Positions 1 through 9,716 of a stretch of DNA of 64,000 bases are shown in pieces (within the stretch, counting starts at the first letter, position 1; every line of letters starts with the position of its first letter). Origin of the DNA: an uncultured Ruminococcus sp. (GTDB taxonomy: Bacteria; Bacillota; Clostridia; Oscillospirales; Ruminococcaceae); assembly GCA_944388405.1 (NCBI GenBank), contig CALXIQ010000024.1, positions 62,001-126,000 on the forward strand. Reading direction: 5' to 3'. The position numbers and the translations under genes are program-made. Under the pieces are notes generated by a model that saw only the letters and a program-made list of their open reading frames with translations, was not told where the DNA came from and did not search any database.

Positions 1-1839
1 AATATGCGCACCTTTACCGGATGCAGCATTAATTCTATGGCTCTGACTCTGGAAGGGCTGGGCGCTGACGCAATCGGCGTAAACTGTTCTCTTGGACCAA
101 AGGAGCTGTACCCGATTGTCAAAGAGCTTTGTAGGTGGACAAGTCTGCCGGTAGTAGTAAAGCCAAACGCCGGCCTGCCCGACCCGATTACCAACGAGTA
201 CAACGTTTTCCCCGATGAGTTTGCACAGCTTATGAAAGTGCTTGCCACTCTGGGAGTTAAGATATTCGGCGGCTGCTGCGGAACATCGCCGGAGTATATA
301 AAAGCGATGAGAAAAGCACTTTCTGATGTAAAATACACTGACAGAGAGGTAAAGATACCTGCAGCCTGCTGCTGCGCTTCCAACACGGTGGTAATTAATC
401 AGCCGAGAGTTATCGGCGAGCGAATTAATCCCACAGGCAAAAAGCGGTTTAAAGAAGCCCTGCTGGCAGGAGATATAGACTATATCCTCGGGCAGGGAAT
501 AGAGCAGATTCATGCCGGAGCGGATATACTTGATGTAAATGTGGGACTTCCAGGAATTGACGAAAAAAACATGATGGTTAAAGCGGTGAAGGCTCTCCAG
601 AGCGTGGTGGACGTACCTCTTCAGCTTGATTCAACTATCCCCGAGGTGCTTGAAGCCGGGCTTAGAATCTATAACGGTAAGCCTATTGTAAATTCCGTAA
701 ACGGCGAGGAGAAATCACTGAAATCAGTGCTTCCGCTAGTGAAAAAATACGGAGCTGCAGTGGTGGGACTGTGCCTTGATGAAAATGGAATCCCAAAAAC
801 TGCGCAGGAGAGGTTTGATATTGCCCGCAGAATAGTTTCGGAAGCAGAAAAGACTGGAATACGCCGTGAGGACGTTTATATAGACTGCCTCACCCTTACC
901 GCCTCCGCAGAGCAGGCGGGAGTAATGGAAACTCTTAATGCCCTGGAGCGTGTAAAAAAGGAACTGGGGTGCAGGACGGTTCTGGGAGTATCGAACATAA
1001 GCTTCGGACTTCCTGCAAGAGAGATTGTAAATCACAACTTTCTAATGATGGCGCTTACAAAAGGGCTTGATTTGCCTATAATAAATCCCAACGTTGAAAC
1101 GATGATGCAGACGGTAAGAGCCTATAAGCTGCTGGCAAATATCGACTTAAACTCTGCTGAGTTTATATCTCATTACGGCGTTCAGAAAACCGAGGAGAAA
1201 AAGCCGCAGCAGACTGTTTCACTAACCCTTGACTATGCCATTGAAAACGGACTTAAAGCCGAAGGTGCAAAGATAACCGGGCAGCTGCTTGAAAACACCG
1301 ACCCTATGGATATTGTAAACAATCTGCTTATTCCTGCCCTTGACAAGACGGGAGCTGATTTTGAAACGGGTAAGATATTCCTGCCCCAGCTTATCCAGTC
1401 GGCGGGAGTGGCGCAGTCCTGCTTTGAGGTGATAAAAAATCATCTTGCAAAGTCGGGAGAAAAAAGCGAGTCAAAAGGAAAAATAATCGTCGCCACCGTA
1501 AAGGGGGATATACACGACATCGGCAAGAATATTGTAAAGGTGCTCCTTGAAAACTACGGCTACGAGGTTATCGACCTGGGTAAAGACGTTGACTGTCAGC
1601 GTGTGGTGGACTGCGCAATTGAAAACGACGTTCATCTTGTGGGACTTTCGGCGCTTATGACCACCACTCTGGCAAGCATGGAGGAAACCATAAAGTTGCT
1701 TAGAGAAAACAATGTTGACTGCAAGATAATGGTGGGGGGAGCAGTGCTCACTCCCGACTATGCCGAGAAAATCGGAGCGGATTTTTATGCAAAGGACGCA
1801 AAAGAATCCTGCGACATAGCAAAAAAAGTATTAGGATAA
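1..1839 (+). CDS. metH: Cobalamin-dependent methionine synthase, 5' end cut by window edge
   Basis: Transfers the methyl group of 5-methyltetrahydrofolate to homocysteine through bound cobalamin, in the cytosol. The reading frame is open from base 1, so the true start lies upstream. What remains is the C-terminal half of the homocysteine S-methyltransferase domain with the zinc ligands in GGCCGT (about residues 90-95), the pterin-binding TIM barrel (about 130-380, starting at RVIGERINPTG), the helical cap, and the B12-binding Rossmann domain with the DxHxxG base-off histidine motif in GDIHDIGKN (about 503). The protein stops just after the B12 domain, so it lacks the C-terminal S-adenosylmethionine reactivation domain of E. 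coli MetH. Short MetH proteins of this kind are common in Clostridia and need a separate reactivation partner, which is not in this window. A strong terminator follows directly. Confidence 0.95.
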   Translation, partial: NMRTFTGCSINSMALTLEGLGADAIGVNCSLGPKELYPIVKELCRWTSLPVVVKPNAGLPDPITNEYNVFPDEFAQLMKVLATLGVKIFGGCCGTSPEYIKAMRKALSDVKYTDREVKIPAACCCASNTVVINQPRVIGERINPTGKKRFKEALLAGDIDYILGQGIEQIHAGADILDVNVGLPGIDEKNMMVKAVKALQSVVDVPLQLDSTIPEVLEAGLRIYNGKPIVNSVNGEEKSLKSVLPLVKKYGAAVVGLCLDENGIPKTAQERFDIARRIVSEAEKTGIRREDVYIDCLTLTASAEQAGVMETLNALERVKKELGCRTVLGVSNISFGLPAREIVNHNFLMMALTKGLDLPIINPNVETMMQTVRAYKLLANIDLNSAEFISHYGVQKTEEKKPQQTVSLTLDYAIENGLKAEGAKITGQLLENTDPMDIVNNLLIPALDKTGADFETGKIFLPQLIQSAGVAQSCFEVIKNHLAKSGEKSESKGKIIVATVKGDIHDIGKNIVKVLLENYGYEVIDLGKDVDCQRVVDCAIENDVHLVGLSALMTTTLASMEETIKLLRENNVDCKIMVGGAVLTPDYAEKIGADFYAKDAKESCDIAKKVLG

Positions 1840-1854
1840 GCTTAAAATTATACG

Positions 1855-1887
1855 CCCTGCGATTAGTTGATAATCGCAGGGTTTTTG
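1855..1887 (+). terminator. Rho-independent terminator of metH
   Basis: Perfect 11-bp stem CCCTGCGATTA / TAATCGCAGGG with a 5-nt loop, followed by TTTTTGTT, starting 15 bases after the metH stop codon. Confidence 0.93.
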
Positions 1888-1970
1888 TTCTGCCTGAATA
1901 AAATCTGAAAATGCCGCCAACAATTAGATTGCAAAGCATTAAACACAGACGATTATTGGAGGCAATTGTT

Positions 1971-2225
1971 ATGACGGACAAAATAGCATCAAAATTAGGT
2001 AGGTCTTTGTGTATCGGGATTGCGGCGGCAACGGTTTTCACTTCTTTTTCTTCACCGGAGAATGTGAGAAGCAAGAGTTTATCCTTGCTGTTCCCCCAGT
2101 TTATTATCGGAGTAAGCACAGAGAAAAGGGAACATACCGACGATCGTGTTGTGGTTGAAGAGGAGCAGACGAAAAGAGAATATTCTTTTAAAATCGTTGA
2201 GCTGTTTCAAAAGCTTTTCGATTGA
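1971..2225 (+). CDS. Small exported or membrane-associated hypothetical protein
   Basis: An 84-residue protein I do not recognise. The ATG at 1971 is chosen because TTGGAGG lies 9-15 bases upstream; an in-frame ATG at 1911 has no ribosome binding site. After MTDKIASKLGRS comes a short hydrophobic stretch (about residues 13-27, CIGIAAATVFTS) that could be a weak signal peptide or membrane segment. A moderately hydrophobic segment and a charged tail with EEEQTKREYS follow. There is no domain or catalytic signature. It stands alone between the metH terminator and the addB promoter, so context gives no function. Coding status rests on the ribosome binding site and open frame only. Confidence 0.5.
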   Translation: MTDKIASKLGRSLCIGIAAATVFTSFSSPENVRSKSLSLLFPQFIIGVSTEKREHTDDRVVVEEEQTKREYSFKIVELFQKLFD

Positions 2226-2267
2226 TATATAAGTCCGTTTTATTGGACACTATCGCAAATGTTTTTG

Positions 2268-2296
2268 TTGACAAGCCCGGCTTTGTGTGATACCAT
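2268..2296 (+). promoter_or_regulatory. Sigma-A promoter for addBA
   Basis: TTGACA (2268-2273), 17-bp spacer ending in TGA (extended -10 element), TACCAT (2291-2296). It lies 64 bp before the addB start. Confidence 0.65.
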
Positions 2297-2359
2297 AATA
2301 TTGAGATGATTTTACTGTAAGCTTACTTGCAGACAACTGATACAAAAGGCGGTGCGCTT

Positions 2360-5300
2360 ATGCTCAGATTTATAACAGGCGCTGTTCACAGCAGTCGGGA
2401 GACAATTTTTTGCGAACAAATAAAGTCGGCGTGTCAGAACGGCAAAGATGTTCTGGTTATTGTACCCGACCAGTTTTCCTTTGAATACGATAAAAAGCTT
2501 TACGAGCTTATGGGAGCGGAGCTGTTCAACAAGTTGAGAACAGCGGGCTTTAACCGCCTCGCAGAGCTGATAAGCCGCAGGTATGGAGCTGGCTCCAAGG
2601 AAAATGCGGATGAGAACGCACGGATAATAACAATGTACAAAGCGGTAAGAAGATTAAAGGAAAGTCGCAGCGTGCGGTTTTATAAGCGTGCTCTCGATAA
2701 AGGTACGTTTCTGGGCGAGGTTATTGCTCTTGCGGATGAGCTTATGCAGTCGGGAATTACCCCCGAAGATTTGCGAATCGCCTCCGAAAGGCTTAGCGGA
2801 ACTGTCTGTGATAAGCTTTTTGATTTGTCAGCCCTTTACGGCTTCTATCTGGAGGAGCTGTCAAAGGCGGGACTTAAAGACGCACTTACATCTATGGGAG
2901 AGTGCGTAAAGCTGGCTGAGGGCAACGGATTTTTTTGTGACGCTACAATTTTTATTGATTCCTTTTCAAGCTTTTCACAGGACGAATATCGTCTTATAAA
3001 ATGTATGCTTTCACAGGCGGAGGATGTTTTTATATCTCTTGTCATTTCAAACGGCGACAATCTTAAAACCAATCAGACTCCCTTTGCCCAGACTGTAAGA
3101 ACAAGAGAAAAACTGCGGCGGATAGCGGAAGAGCAAAACGTACTCCACACTGAGACATCGGCAGGGGGATTTGATTACAACAGCAAAGCGCTTGAGCATA
3201 TAAACCGTAATCTTTACTGCATTGCTCCGCCAAAGTCGGCTGATAGCAGCGGAGTAAGAGTGCTTTCGGCAACCGATATATACGAAGAAACGGAATTTGT
3301 CTGTGCCGAAATTTCAAGGCTTGTCCGCGAGGAAGGGTACAGATACCGTGATATTGCAGTGGCTGTCAGAAATCTTAATGATGTGGCTTCGGTGCTTGAA
3401 GGCACAATGGAGAGATATGATATACCTTATTTTATAGATAAACGGCTCAGCGTTGAGCAGACGGCTTTGGTAATATATCTTAAAAGCATTTTTGCCTGCG
3501 TGCTTTCAAAAGAGTATAAAACGGAGAATATTTTCAGATACATAAAATCTCCCCTTTCGCCGTTATATGACTTTGATGTGTGTGATATTGAAAATTATTG
3601 CATTAAGTGGAACGTAAGAGGTTCAATGTGGCTTGAGGATTTTGTCGTCTGCGAAAAGGGGGACGTTTTGCCCAAACGACTTAACGAAACTCGAAGAAGA
3701 ATTATAGAACCGCTGGAGAACTTCAAGCGAAGCTGCGAAAACGCCAAAGCAAAGGAGATATGCGAAGCGTTGTTTAAGCTGCTTGACGAAATTAAACTTT
3801 CGGAGCAGATTTATTCTGTGGTTAAAAGAGCAAGCGGTTCAGCCAACGATACCGAGCTGGAGCTGGGACGTATTTCAAAAATGGTGTGGACCTCGGCGCT
3901 GTCTGCAGTGCAGTCGATATACGAGCTGATGGGGGAGGAAAAGCTGTCGCTGAGAAGATTTTATGAAATTTTCAAGCTTATGCTTTCCCAGCTGACAGCG
4001 GCGGCGCCTCCCCAAAAAACCGATTCGGTAAGGTGCGCAGGAGCTGAGAGGTCAAGACTTGCGGGAGTTAAAGCGCTGTTCATTATCGAGGTCAACGACG
4101 GAATTTTTCCCGCTGACGCCAAACAGAATGGACTGCTTACCGAGCGTGAAAAGCGTCAGCTTGAAAGCGTGGACCTTGAATTTGAATCAAGTGTAATGAC
4201 GTCTGTAGAAAACGAAAGACTTACGGTTTATCAGACTGTTGCCATGCCGACGGACAGGCTATATATAATAAGCTCCGAGTCGGACGCTCAGGGCAATCTT
4301 AAAAATCCGTCGGTTCTGGCTAAGACGATACTTGGAATGTTTGAAAATATCGGTACGGAAAAAATACAGAACCTTTCCCCGGATTTTTTTTGTACCTCAT
4401 ACAAAACCGCATATTATAAATATCTTGAAAAATCAAAGGACAGAACCGTTGCCATAAAATCTATTGAGGAGTCGCTTAAAACCTCCGGAATCTATAGCGA
4501 TAAGCTTGACTTTGTAAAACGCTCGGCGGCAAACACTCCTCATAAGCTTTCTCCAGAAACCGCCGAAAAGCTGTTTTTCGACCATGACCTGAATATTTCG
4601 GCAACACGTATAACCGACTTTTATAATTGTCCTTTCAGCTTTTACTGCAAGTACGGGTTAAAGCTGTATCCGCCGCAAAGGGTTGAATTTAATAATCTTT
4701 ACCGTGGAAACCTGATACATAACTGTCTTGAGATGATAATGAGTACTGAGAAGGACGGCAAGCGTATTTATAATGAGGATTTCGTTAATTTTTCGGAAGA
4801 CATCATAAGACAAAAGATTCATGAGGAATTTGAGCGGTACTGCGCTGAGGAAATGGGAGGCGGCTACGGAAAAACTCCACGCTTCAATCAGGAGCTGAGC
4901 CGCCTTGAGAAATCGGCGTTTCATATGGTTACACTTATCCGCATGGAGCTTTCGGAATCTATGTTCAAGCCTGCGGCGTTTGAGTTTAATCTGACAAAAG
5001 AAAACGGCGAAAGCATACTTAAGCTCACCCTTGAAAACGGCTATACTATTAATATAAGAGGAAGCATAGACCGTGCGGACATTTACACCGCTCCCGACGG
5101 CAAGCGGTATCTGCGCATAATTGATTACAAGACCGGTTCAACTGCATTTGATATTGCCGAGCTTTACAGCGGACTTAATCTCCAGATGATGATATATCTG
5201 CTGGCGGTGACCAAAACAGTCAACGAGCTTAATCCCGACGAAAAGCTTGAACCGTCTGCGATAATGTATAACCACCTCAAAGATTGTCCGGCGGAGCTTG

Positions 5301-5770
5301 CTCCGGCTCAAGCAGAGGAAGCGGAGAAGCTTAATGAACTACTGATGGAGGAACGAGTGAAAAAATTACGCCCCGACGGATTAATGGTGGACGATGCGGA
5401 TGCAATAAACGCCCTTAACAAAAGCTATGGCGGAGCGTTTACGCTTTTTAACTTCAATAAGGACGGAAGCATATCAGCAAGAGGAAATAAACCTGTGGAA
5501 TATCAGTGGTTCATGGCTTTGGAAAAGTTCGCTCTTAATAAGGTATATCAGCTGGCAGAGAAGCTTTTTGATGGAGAAATTGATGCGGACCCGGTTTGCA
5601 AGGGCGAGGGCAGAAACGCTAAGATTCCCTGCACCTATTGCGATTACTGGGGAATATGCGGAAAAGCAAGCCCGAAAAATCCCAGAAGAATAACGAAAAG
5701 CGATGCATTTAAGCTTGATAACGAGATTACAATTATTATGGAAGAGCAAGAGAAAGGAGGCGCAGAATAA
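2360..5770 (+). CDS. addB: ATP-dependent helicase/nuclease subunit B
   Basis: AddB partner of the AddAB (RexAB) enzyme, which resects double-strand breaks for RecA loading. It has 1136 residues, the usual length. The ATG at 2360 is preferred over an upstream in-frame TTG (2327) because AAAGGCGGTG precedes it. The C-terminal RecB-type nuclease is clear: the IIDYKTG catalytic motif near residue 922 and an iron-sulfur cluster signature with a first Cys in FYNCPF and CxxCxxxxxC (CTYCDYWGIC, about 1091-1100). At the N terminus, where other AddB proteins carry a Walker A loop, this one reads GAVHSSRET, with no GSGK core. The stop overlaps the addA start by one base (TAATG), so the two are translationally coupled. 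Confidence 0.93.
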   Translation: MLRFITGAVHSSRETIFCEQIKSACQNGKDVLVIVPDQFSFEYDKKLYELMGAELFNKLRTAGFNRLAELISRRYGAGSKENADENARIITMYKAVRRLKESRSVRFYKRALDKGTFLGEVIALADELMQSGITPEDLRIASERLSGTVCDKLFDLSALYGFYLEELSKAGLKDALTSMGECVKLAEGNGFFCDATIFIDSFSSFSQDEYRLIKCMLSQAEDVFISLVISNGDNLKTNQTPFAQTVRTREKLRRIAEEQNVLHTETSAGGFDYNSKALEHINRNLYCIAPPKSADSSGVRVLSATDIYEETEFVCAEISRLVREEGYRYRDIAVAVRNLNDVASVLEGTMERYDIPYFIDKRLSVEQTALVIYLKSIFACVLSKEYKTENIFRYIKSPLSPLYDFDVCDIENYCIKWNVRGSMWLEDFVVCEKGDVLPKRLNETRRRIIEPLENFKRSCENAKAKEICEALFKLLDEIKLSEQIYSVVKRASGSANDTELELGRISKMVWTSALSAVQSIYELMGEEKLSLRRFYEIFKLMLSQLTAAAPPQKTDSVRCAGAERSRLAGVKALFIIEVNDGIFPADAKQNGLLTEREKRQLESVDLEFESSVMTSVENERLTVYQTVAMPTDRLYIISSESDAQGNLKNPSVLAKTILGMFENIGTEKIQNLSPDFFCTSYKTAYYKYLEKSKDRTVAIKSIEESLKTSGIYSDKLDFVKRSAANTPHKLSPETAEKLFFDHDLNISATRITDFYNCPFSFYCKYGLKLYPPQRVEFNNLYRGNLIHNCLEMIMSTEKDGKRIYNEDFVNFSEDIIRQKIHEEFERYCAEEMGGGYGKTPRFNQELSRLEKSAFHMVTLIRMELSESMFKPAAFEFNLTKENGESILKLTLENGYTINIRGSIDRADIYTAPDGKRYLRIIDYKTGSTAFDIAELYSGLNLQMMIYLLAVTKTVNELNPDEKLEPSAIMYNHLKDCPAELAPAQAEEAEKLNELLMEERVKKLRPDGLMVDDADAINALNKSYGGAFTLFNFNKDGSISARGNKPVEYQWFMALEKFALNKVYQLAEKLFDGEIDADPVCKGEGRNAKIPCTYCDYWGICGKASPKNPRRITKSDAFKLDNEITIIMEEQEKGGAE

Positions 5771-8700
5771 TGTCGGTAAAATGGACGGACGACCAGCTCA
5801 CCGCAATTAATACATACGATAAGGGCGTAGTAGTATCTGCGGCGGCTGGAAGTGGAAAAACCGCCGTATTGATTGAGCGCACCATAAGCCTGCTTGCCGA
5901 CAGGAAAAGAAATATTCCTGCCGATAGGCTTTTGGCGGTAACCTTTACCGTTGACGCCACCGCTCAGATGAAAGAAAAGCTGGCAAGCGCCTTTGAAAAG
6001 AAAATACTTGAGGAAACAGACCCGCAGCAAAAGAAGTGGCTTCAGAAACAGCAGGACAGACTTGCCCTTGCGAAGATAAATACAATAAACGCTTTCTGCC
6101 TTGACCTTGTAAAAAACAATATACATCAGTTTGAGTTTCAGGACGGAATAAAGATCCTTGACGAAACAGATGCAGAGGTTATACTCAAAAACTCCATATC
6201 CGCCGCCATGGATAAACTTGCCGCCGATTCGCCTTCGGATTTTGATTTTCTGGTGGATTCGCTTTCTGATAACTCAGAGCAGGAGGTTGAGGAAACAGCG
6301 AAAAAGCTTTACAACTTTCTGCGCTCTCTGCCGTTCCCCGATGAGTGGATCAGGGAGAAAACCGCCGATTTCACCGACGAGGAAAAGCTTTCCGATTATA
6401 TAAGCACAGCGGTTTATGATTATCGTGAAATTTTGGAGCGTGCACTGAAACTAAACGAACAGGCAAGAGCGATATTTTACCGCCTGCATAAAAAATATGG
6501 CTGTAAAGAGTCGGTAGGCGTTACCCTTGATACCGACTGCGATATTGTTAAAGAACTATTGAAAATCCTTGATAACGGTTCTTGGGAGGAAATTTATAAA
6601 TTTGTACAAAAGCCGAAATGGAAAAACCTTGTGATAGGCTTTACCGATGACGATATTTCACCCGAACAGCTAAACGCCAGAAACTTTGCCGTAGACCAGC
6701 TGAAAAAACTGCGTGAAAGCTCAAAGGATTGCGTAAAGCAGATAAGAATCTCCTGCCGCAAAACGGGACTGCACATCAAAGAGGACCTGCTGGTTGCAAA
6801 GCGGATTTTTACCGTCCTCTGTGGCGTTTGCAAAACTGCCGAGGAGATTTCAAAAAGCGAAAAGATAAGCAGAAACTCACTTGAGTTTTCAGATGTGGAA
6901 AGAATGGCGATAAGTTTACTGGTAAGGCGTGAGAACGGAAAAACGTTGAGAACCGAGCTTGCCGAGGAAATAGTTAGAAATCGTGATTATCAGGTAATAC
7001 TTATCGACGAGTTTCAGGATGTGAACAATCTCCAGGAGCTTATTTTCAGAGCGTTATCCGATACCGATGATTTATCCGTGCTTGGGAAAAACGTATTCGT
7101 GGTAGGCGACGTAAAGCAGTCAATTTATCGGTTCAGGCAGTCAAATCCACAGCTTTTTATAAATGCAAAGGAAAAAGCTGAGACGCCCGAAAACAGCGAT
7201 ATACTAAAATCGGTGTCGCTGAAAAAGAATTTCCGCTCACGCAGGAATATTATAGATTTTGTAAACCTTGTGTTTGAAAATCTTATGAGCGAGGAAGTGG
7301 GCGAGCTTGTATACAGCGATGAAGAAAAGCTCCAACATGGCGCAAACTACGGCGGAAATGATTACGACACCGAGATTATTCTCATTGAACCCACCGTGGG
7401 AAAGGAGCAGCCTGAAGATTCCGATGAGGACGAATATGTGCTTTTTACAGAAGAGAATTACGTAATCGCCAAACGTATCCGTAAGCTTATAGACGAGGGC
7501 TGTCCCGTTTATAGCGGAGATGAAAAGCGCCCCTGTCGCCCGTCGGATTTCTGCGTGCTTTCACGGTCAAAAACGGCGACGTCCAAGCTTTCCGCTGCCC
7601 TTGAAGCGGTAGGACTTAAAGCCTACAGCGAGGAAACCAGCGGCTATATGAGAGCGAGAGAGATTGCGGTTATGGTAAATCTTCTGAGAGTTATCGACAA
7701 TCCCATGCAGGATATGGCGATGGCTTCGGTAATGATGTCCCCCGTGCTTAGCTTTACCGCCGACGAAACTGCGGTTATACGAGGTTTGTGCGGCACCGGA
7801 AAGAGCTATACAAAGAATCTTTATCAGATAATCAACGCCGTGGGGAAGGATGAAAGCGTCCACGAAAGGGAAGCTGAGAAGATAACAATCGACAATGAGG
7901 TTATCGTTAAAAAGTGCATCTATGCCACTGAGCTTATAAAACGGCTGAGATTTTATGCGGCAGGCATGTCACTTACAAGGCTTATAAGAAAAATTTACGA
8001 TGAAACGGGATTTTTCGCAGTTGCTTCGGCCTATGAGAACAGCAGACAGAAGCGTGCAAATCTCAGGCTGCTGCTGGAATATGCAGCTTCCTATGAAAAT
8101 GGCGACGACGGAGGAGTTACGGGATTTATAAGATACCTCGATTCGGTGTACCAAAGCGGCAAGGACTTTCATCAGGCGGTGACCGTTACCGAAGGTGAGG
8201 ACAGCGTTTATGTAAAAACAATACATAAATCAAAAGGGCTGGAATATCCATTTGTTTTTCTTTGCGGCATAGATAAGGAGTTTAACTTTTCGGATATATA
8301 TCAGAATATGCTGCTGGACGAACAGCTTGGGGCAGGATTTACGATTTTAAATCACAGCAATCTTACTCAGACCGAAACCATAAGCCATAAGGCGCTGAGC
8401 GTTATATGCAAAAACAAGCTGCTCAGCGAAGAGATACGCCTTTTGTACGTTGCGTTGACGAGAGCGAAAGAGAAGCTGTTTATACCTGTGGTGATGAGAG
8501 AAAGCAAAAATGTCCGCTACGATACAAAACGCATTGTAAACAATATTGCGGAGGAAATCTCACGCTCGGGCGGAATTAACAGCAGAATTGTAAGACAGTG
8601 CAATTCCTATCTTAAATGGCTGTGCGCAGTGCTGCTTTGCTGTCCGGGAAATGAGGAGTTTATTGAGAAAATGGAAGTCCAAGCCAAGCTTCCGACGGTT

Positions 8701-9483
8701 GATACCAAGGCGGTTATAAACTACGTTACCGTCAACTGCAATGATATGGAAGAAGAATCATCCGGTGAGTATATAACGCTTCAACCCGACCGGGAGCTGG
8801 TTGAAAAACTCTGCGAAAGATATAGCTTCGTATATATGTATGACAGCGCTGACACTCCCTCAAAGCTTACAGTTACTGAAATAGTCCGTGAGGAAAAGGA
8901 GCGTGAATACGGCGAAAAGAATCCCGAATTTTATCCTCAGCTTCCAAGGTTGTCGGATGAAATCGGAAAGCTCAGTTCGGCGCAGAAGGGTACCTATACT
9001 CATCTGTTTATGGAGCTGGCAGATTATGAAAACGCCTATCGCGACCCGGAAGGAGAGCTTGCACGGCTTGTAAATCAAGGCTTTTTCACGCAAAAGGAAG
9101 CGGAAGGCGTTTATATAGCTGCAATAAAGCGGTTTTTTGCAGGAGAATTTTATAGCCGCATAAACAAAAGCGGCCTTATTATACGTGAAAAGCAGTTTCT
9201 TGTAAGTTTTTCGGATATGGCTGTGGGAGAAAAGTACGGTAAATATGTGTCCTCCGGCACAATGCTTCAGGGCGTTGCCGATTGTATTTTTAAGGAGGAG
9301 GACGGCTACGTTCTTGTTGATTACAAAACCGACAATGTAAAGGATATTTCCGAGCTTTACGGCTATCGCACTCAGCTTGAGCTGTATAAGGCGGCGCTTG
9401 ATTTGCTGCTTGATATGCCGATAAAAGCTTGCTATATCTATTCATTCAGATTAAATGAGGGAGTTGAAATACAGCTGACGTAA
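5770..9483 (+). CDS. addA: ATP-dependent helicase/nuclease subunit A
   Basis: AddA motor and nuclease subunit, 1237 residues, cytosolic. UvrD/Rep superfamily 1 helicase motifs in order: Q-motif region with WTDDQL at the N terminus, Walker A AAAGSGKT (residues 24-31), Walker B LIDEFQD (about 411-417), GDVKQSIYRFR, motif V in TIHKSKGLEYP, motif VI YVALTRAKE. The C-terminal RecB-family nuclease is marked by VDYKTDN near residue 1183. A strong GAAAGGAGG ribosome binding site lies inside the end of addB and the start codon shares one base with the addB stop. With AddB it makes the complete Chi-recognising exonuclease/helicase of Firmicutes. Confidence 0.96.
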   Translation: MSVKWTDDQLTAINTYDKGVVVSAAAGSGKTAVLIERTISLLADRKRNIPADRLLAVTFTVDATAQMKEKLASAFEKKILEETDPQQKKWLQKQQDRLALAKINTINAFCLDLVKNNIHQFEFQDGIKILDETDAEVILKNSISAAMDKLAADSPSDFDFLVDSLSDNSEQEVEETAKKLYNFLRSLPFPDEWIREKTADFTDEEKLSDYISTAVYDYREILERALKLNEQARAIFYRLHKKYGCKESVGVTLDTDCDIVKELLKILDNGSWEEIYKFVQKPKWKNLVIGFTDDDISPEQLNARNFAVDQLKKLRESSKDCVKQIRISCRKTGLHIKEDLLVAKRIFTVLCGVCKTAEEISKSEKISRNSLEFSDVERMAISLLVRRENGKTLRTELAEEIVRNRDYQVILIDEFQDVNNLQELIFRALSDTDDLSVLGKNVFVVGDVKQSIYRFRQSNPQLFINAKEKAETPENSDILKSVSLKKNFRSRRNIIDFVNLVFENLMSEEVGELVYSDEEKLQHGANYGGNDYDTEIILIEPTVGKEQPEDSDEDEYVLFTEENYVIAKRIRKLIDEGCPVYSGDEKRPCRPSDFCVLSRSKTATSKLSAALEAVGLKAYSEETSGYMRAREIAVMVNLLRVIDNPMQDMAMASVMMSPVLSFTADETAVIRGLCGTGKSYTKNLYQIINAVGKDESVHEREAEKITIDNEVIVKKCIYATELIKRLRFYAAGMSLTRLIRKIYDETGFFAVASAYENSRQKRANLRLLLEYAASYENGDDGGVTGFIRYLDSVYQSGKDFHQAVTVTEGEDSVYVKTIHKSKGLEYPFVFLCGIDKEFNFSDIYQNMLLDEQLGAGFTILNHSNLTQTETISHKALSVICKNKLLSEEIRLLYVALTRAKEKLFIPVVMRESKNVRYDTKRIVNNIAEEISRSGGINSRIVRQCNSYLKWLCAVLLCCPGNEEFIEKMEVQAKLPTVDTKAVINYVTVNCNDMEEESSGEYITLQPDRELVEKLCERYSFVYMYDSADTPSKLTVTEIVREEKEREYGEKNPEFYPQLPRLSDEIGKLSSAQKGTYTHLFMELADYENAYRDPEGELARLVNQGFFTQKEAEGVYIAAIKRFFAGEFYSRINKSGLIIREKQFLVSFSDMAVGEKYGKYVSSGTMLQGVADCIFKEEDGYVLVDYKTDNVKDISELYGYRTQLELYKAALDLLLDMPIKACYIYSFRLNEGVEIQLT

Positions 9484-9519
9484 AATTTACGCATAATTTC
9501 TCCCGTTTTGCGATAAATC

Positions 9520-9562
9520 TATTATTAACGAGCTTTGATTGTTCAAACTTAAGTTAATAATA
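9520..9562. promoter_or_regulatory. Perfect 10-bp inverted repeat upstream of the pilus promoter
   Basis: TATTATTAAC (9520-9529) and its exact reverse complement GTTAATAATA (9553-9562) separated by 23 bp, about 45 bp before the -35 box. There is no T-run characteristic of a terminator after the second arm. It may be an operator for an upstream-binding regulator or a weak structure ending addA transcripts. The rest of 9484-9607 is AT-rich with no gene. Confidence 0.45.
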
Positions 9563-9607
9563 TTAAATAAATAACGATTAATGTTTATAAAAAATTTTTA
9601 TTTACTC

Positions 9608-9636
9608 TTGACAAGCTTATTTGATGGTGGTATAAT
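9608..9636 (+). promoter_or_regulatory. Consensus sigma-A promoter of the pilus operon
   Basis: TTGACA (9608-9613), exactly 17 bp, TATAAT (9631-9636): a perfect consensus match. Predicted transcription start is near 9643, giving a leader of about 75 nt that contains the T16 run. Confidence 0.92.
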
Positions 9637-9674
9637 ATATAAAAAATATTGTACACTATTTACAAAAAAGCTTG

Positions 9675-9690
9675 TTTTTTTTTTTTTTTT
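9675..9690 (+). repeat. Homopolymer T16 in the pilus operon leader
   Basis: Sixteen consecutive T between the promoter and the ribosome binding site (CTGGAG, 9705-9710) of the first pilus-operon gene. Preceded by AAAAAAGCTTG, so a weak A:T hairpin ending in a U-run is possible. A tract this long is prone to slipped-strand changes and to RNA polymerase slippage. Confidence 0.9.
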
Positions 9691-9716
9691 AGTACGTGCA
9701 TTTTCTGGAGAATAAT

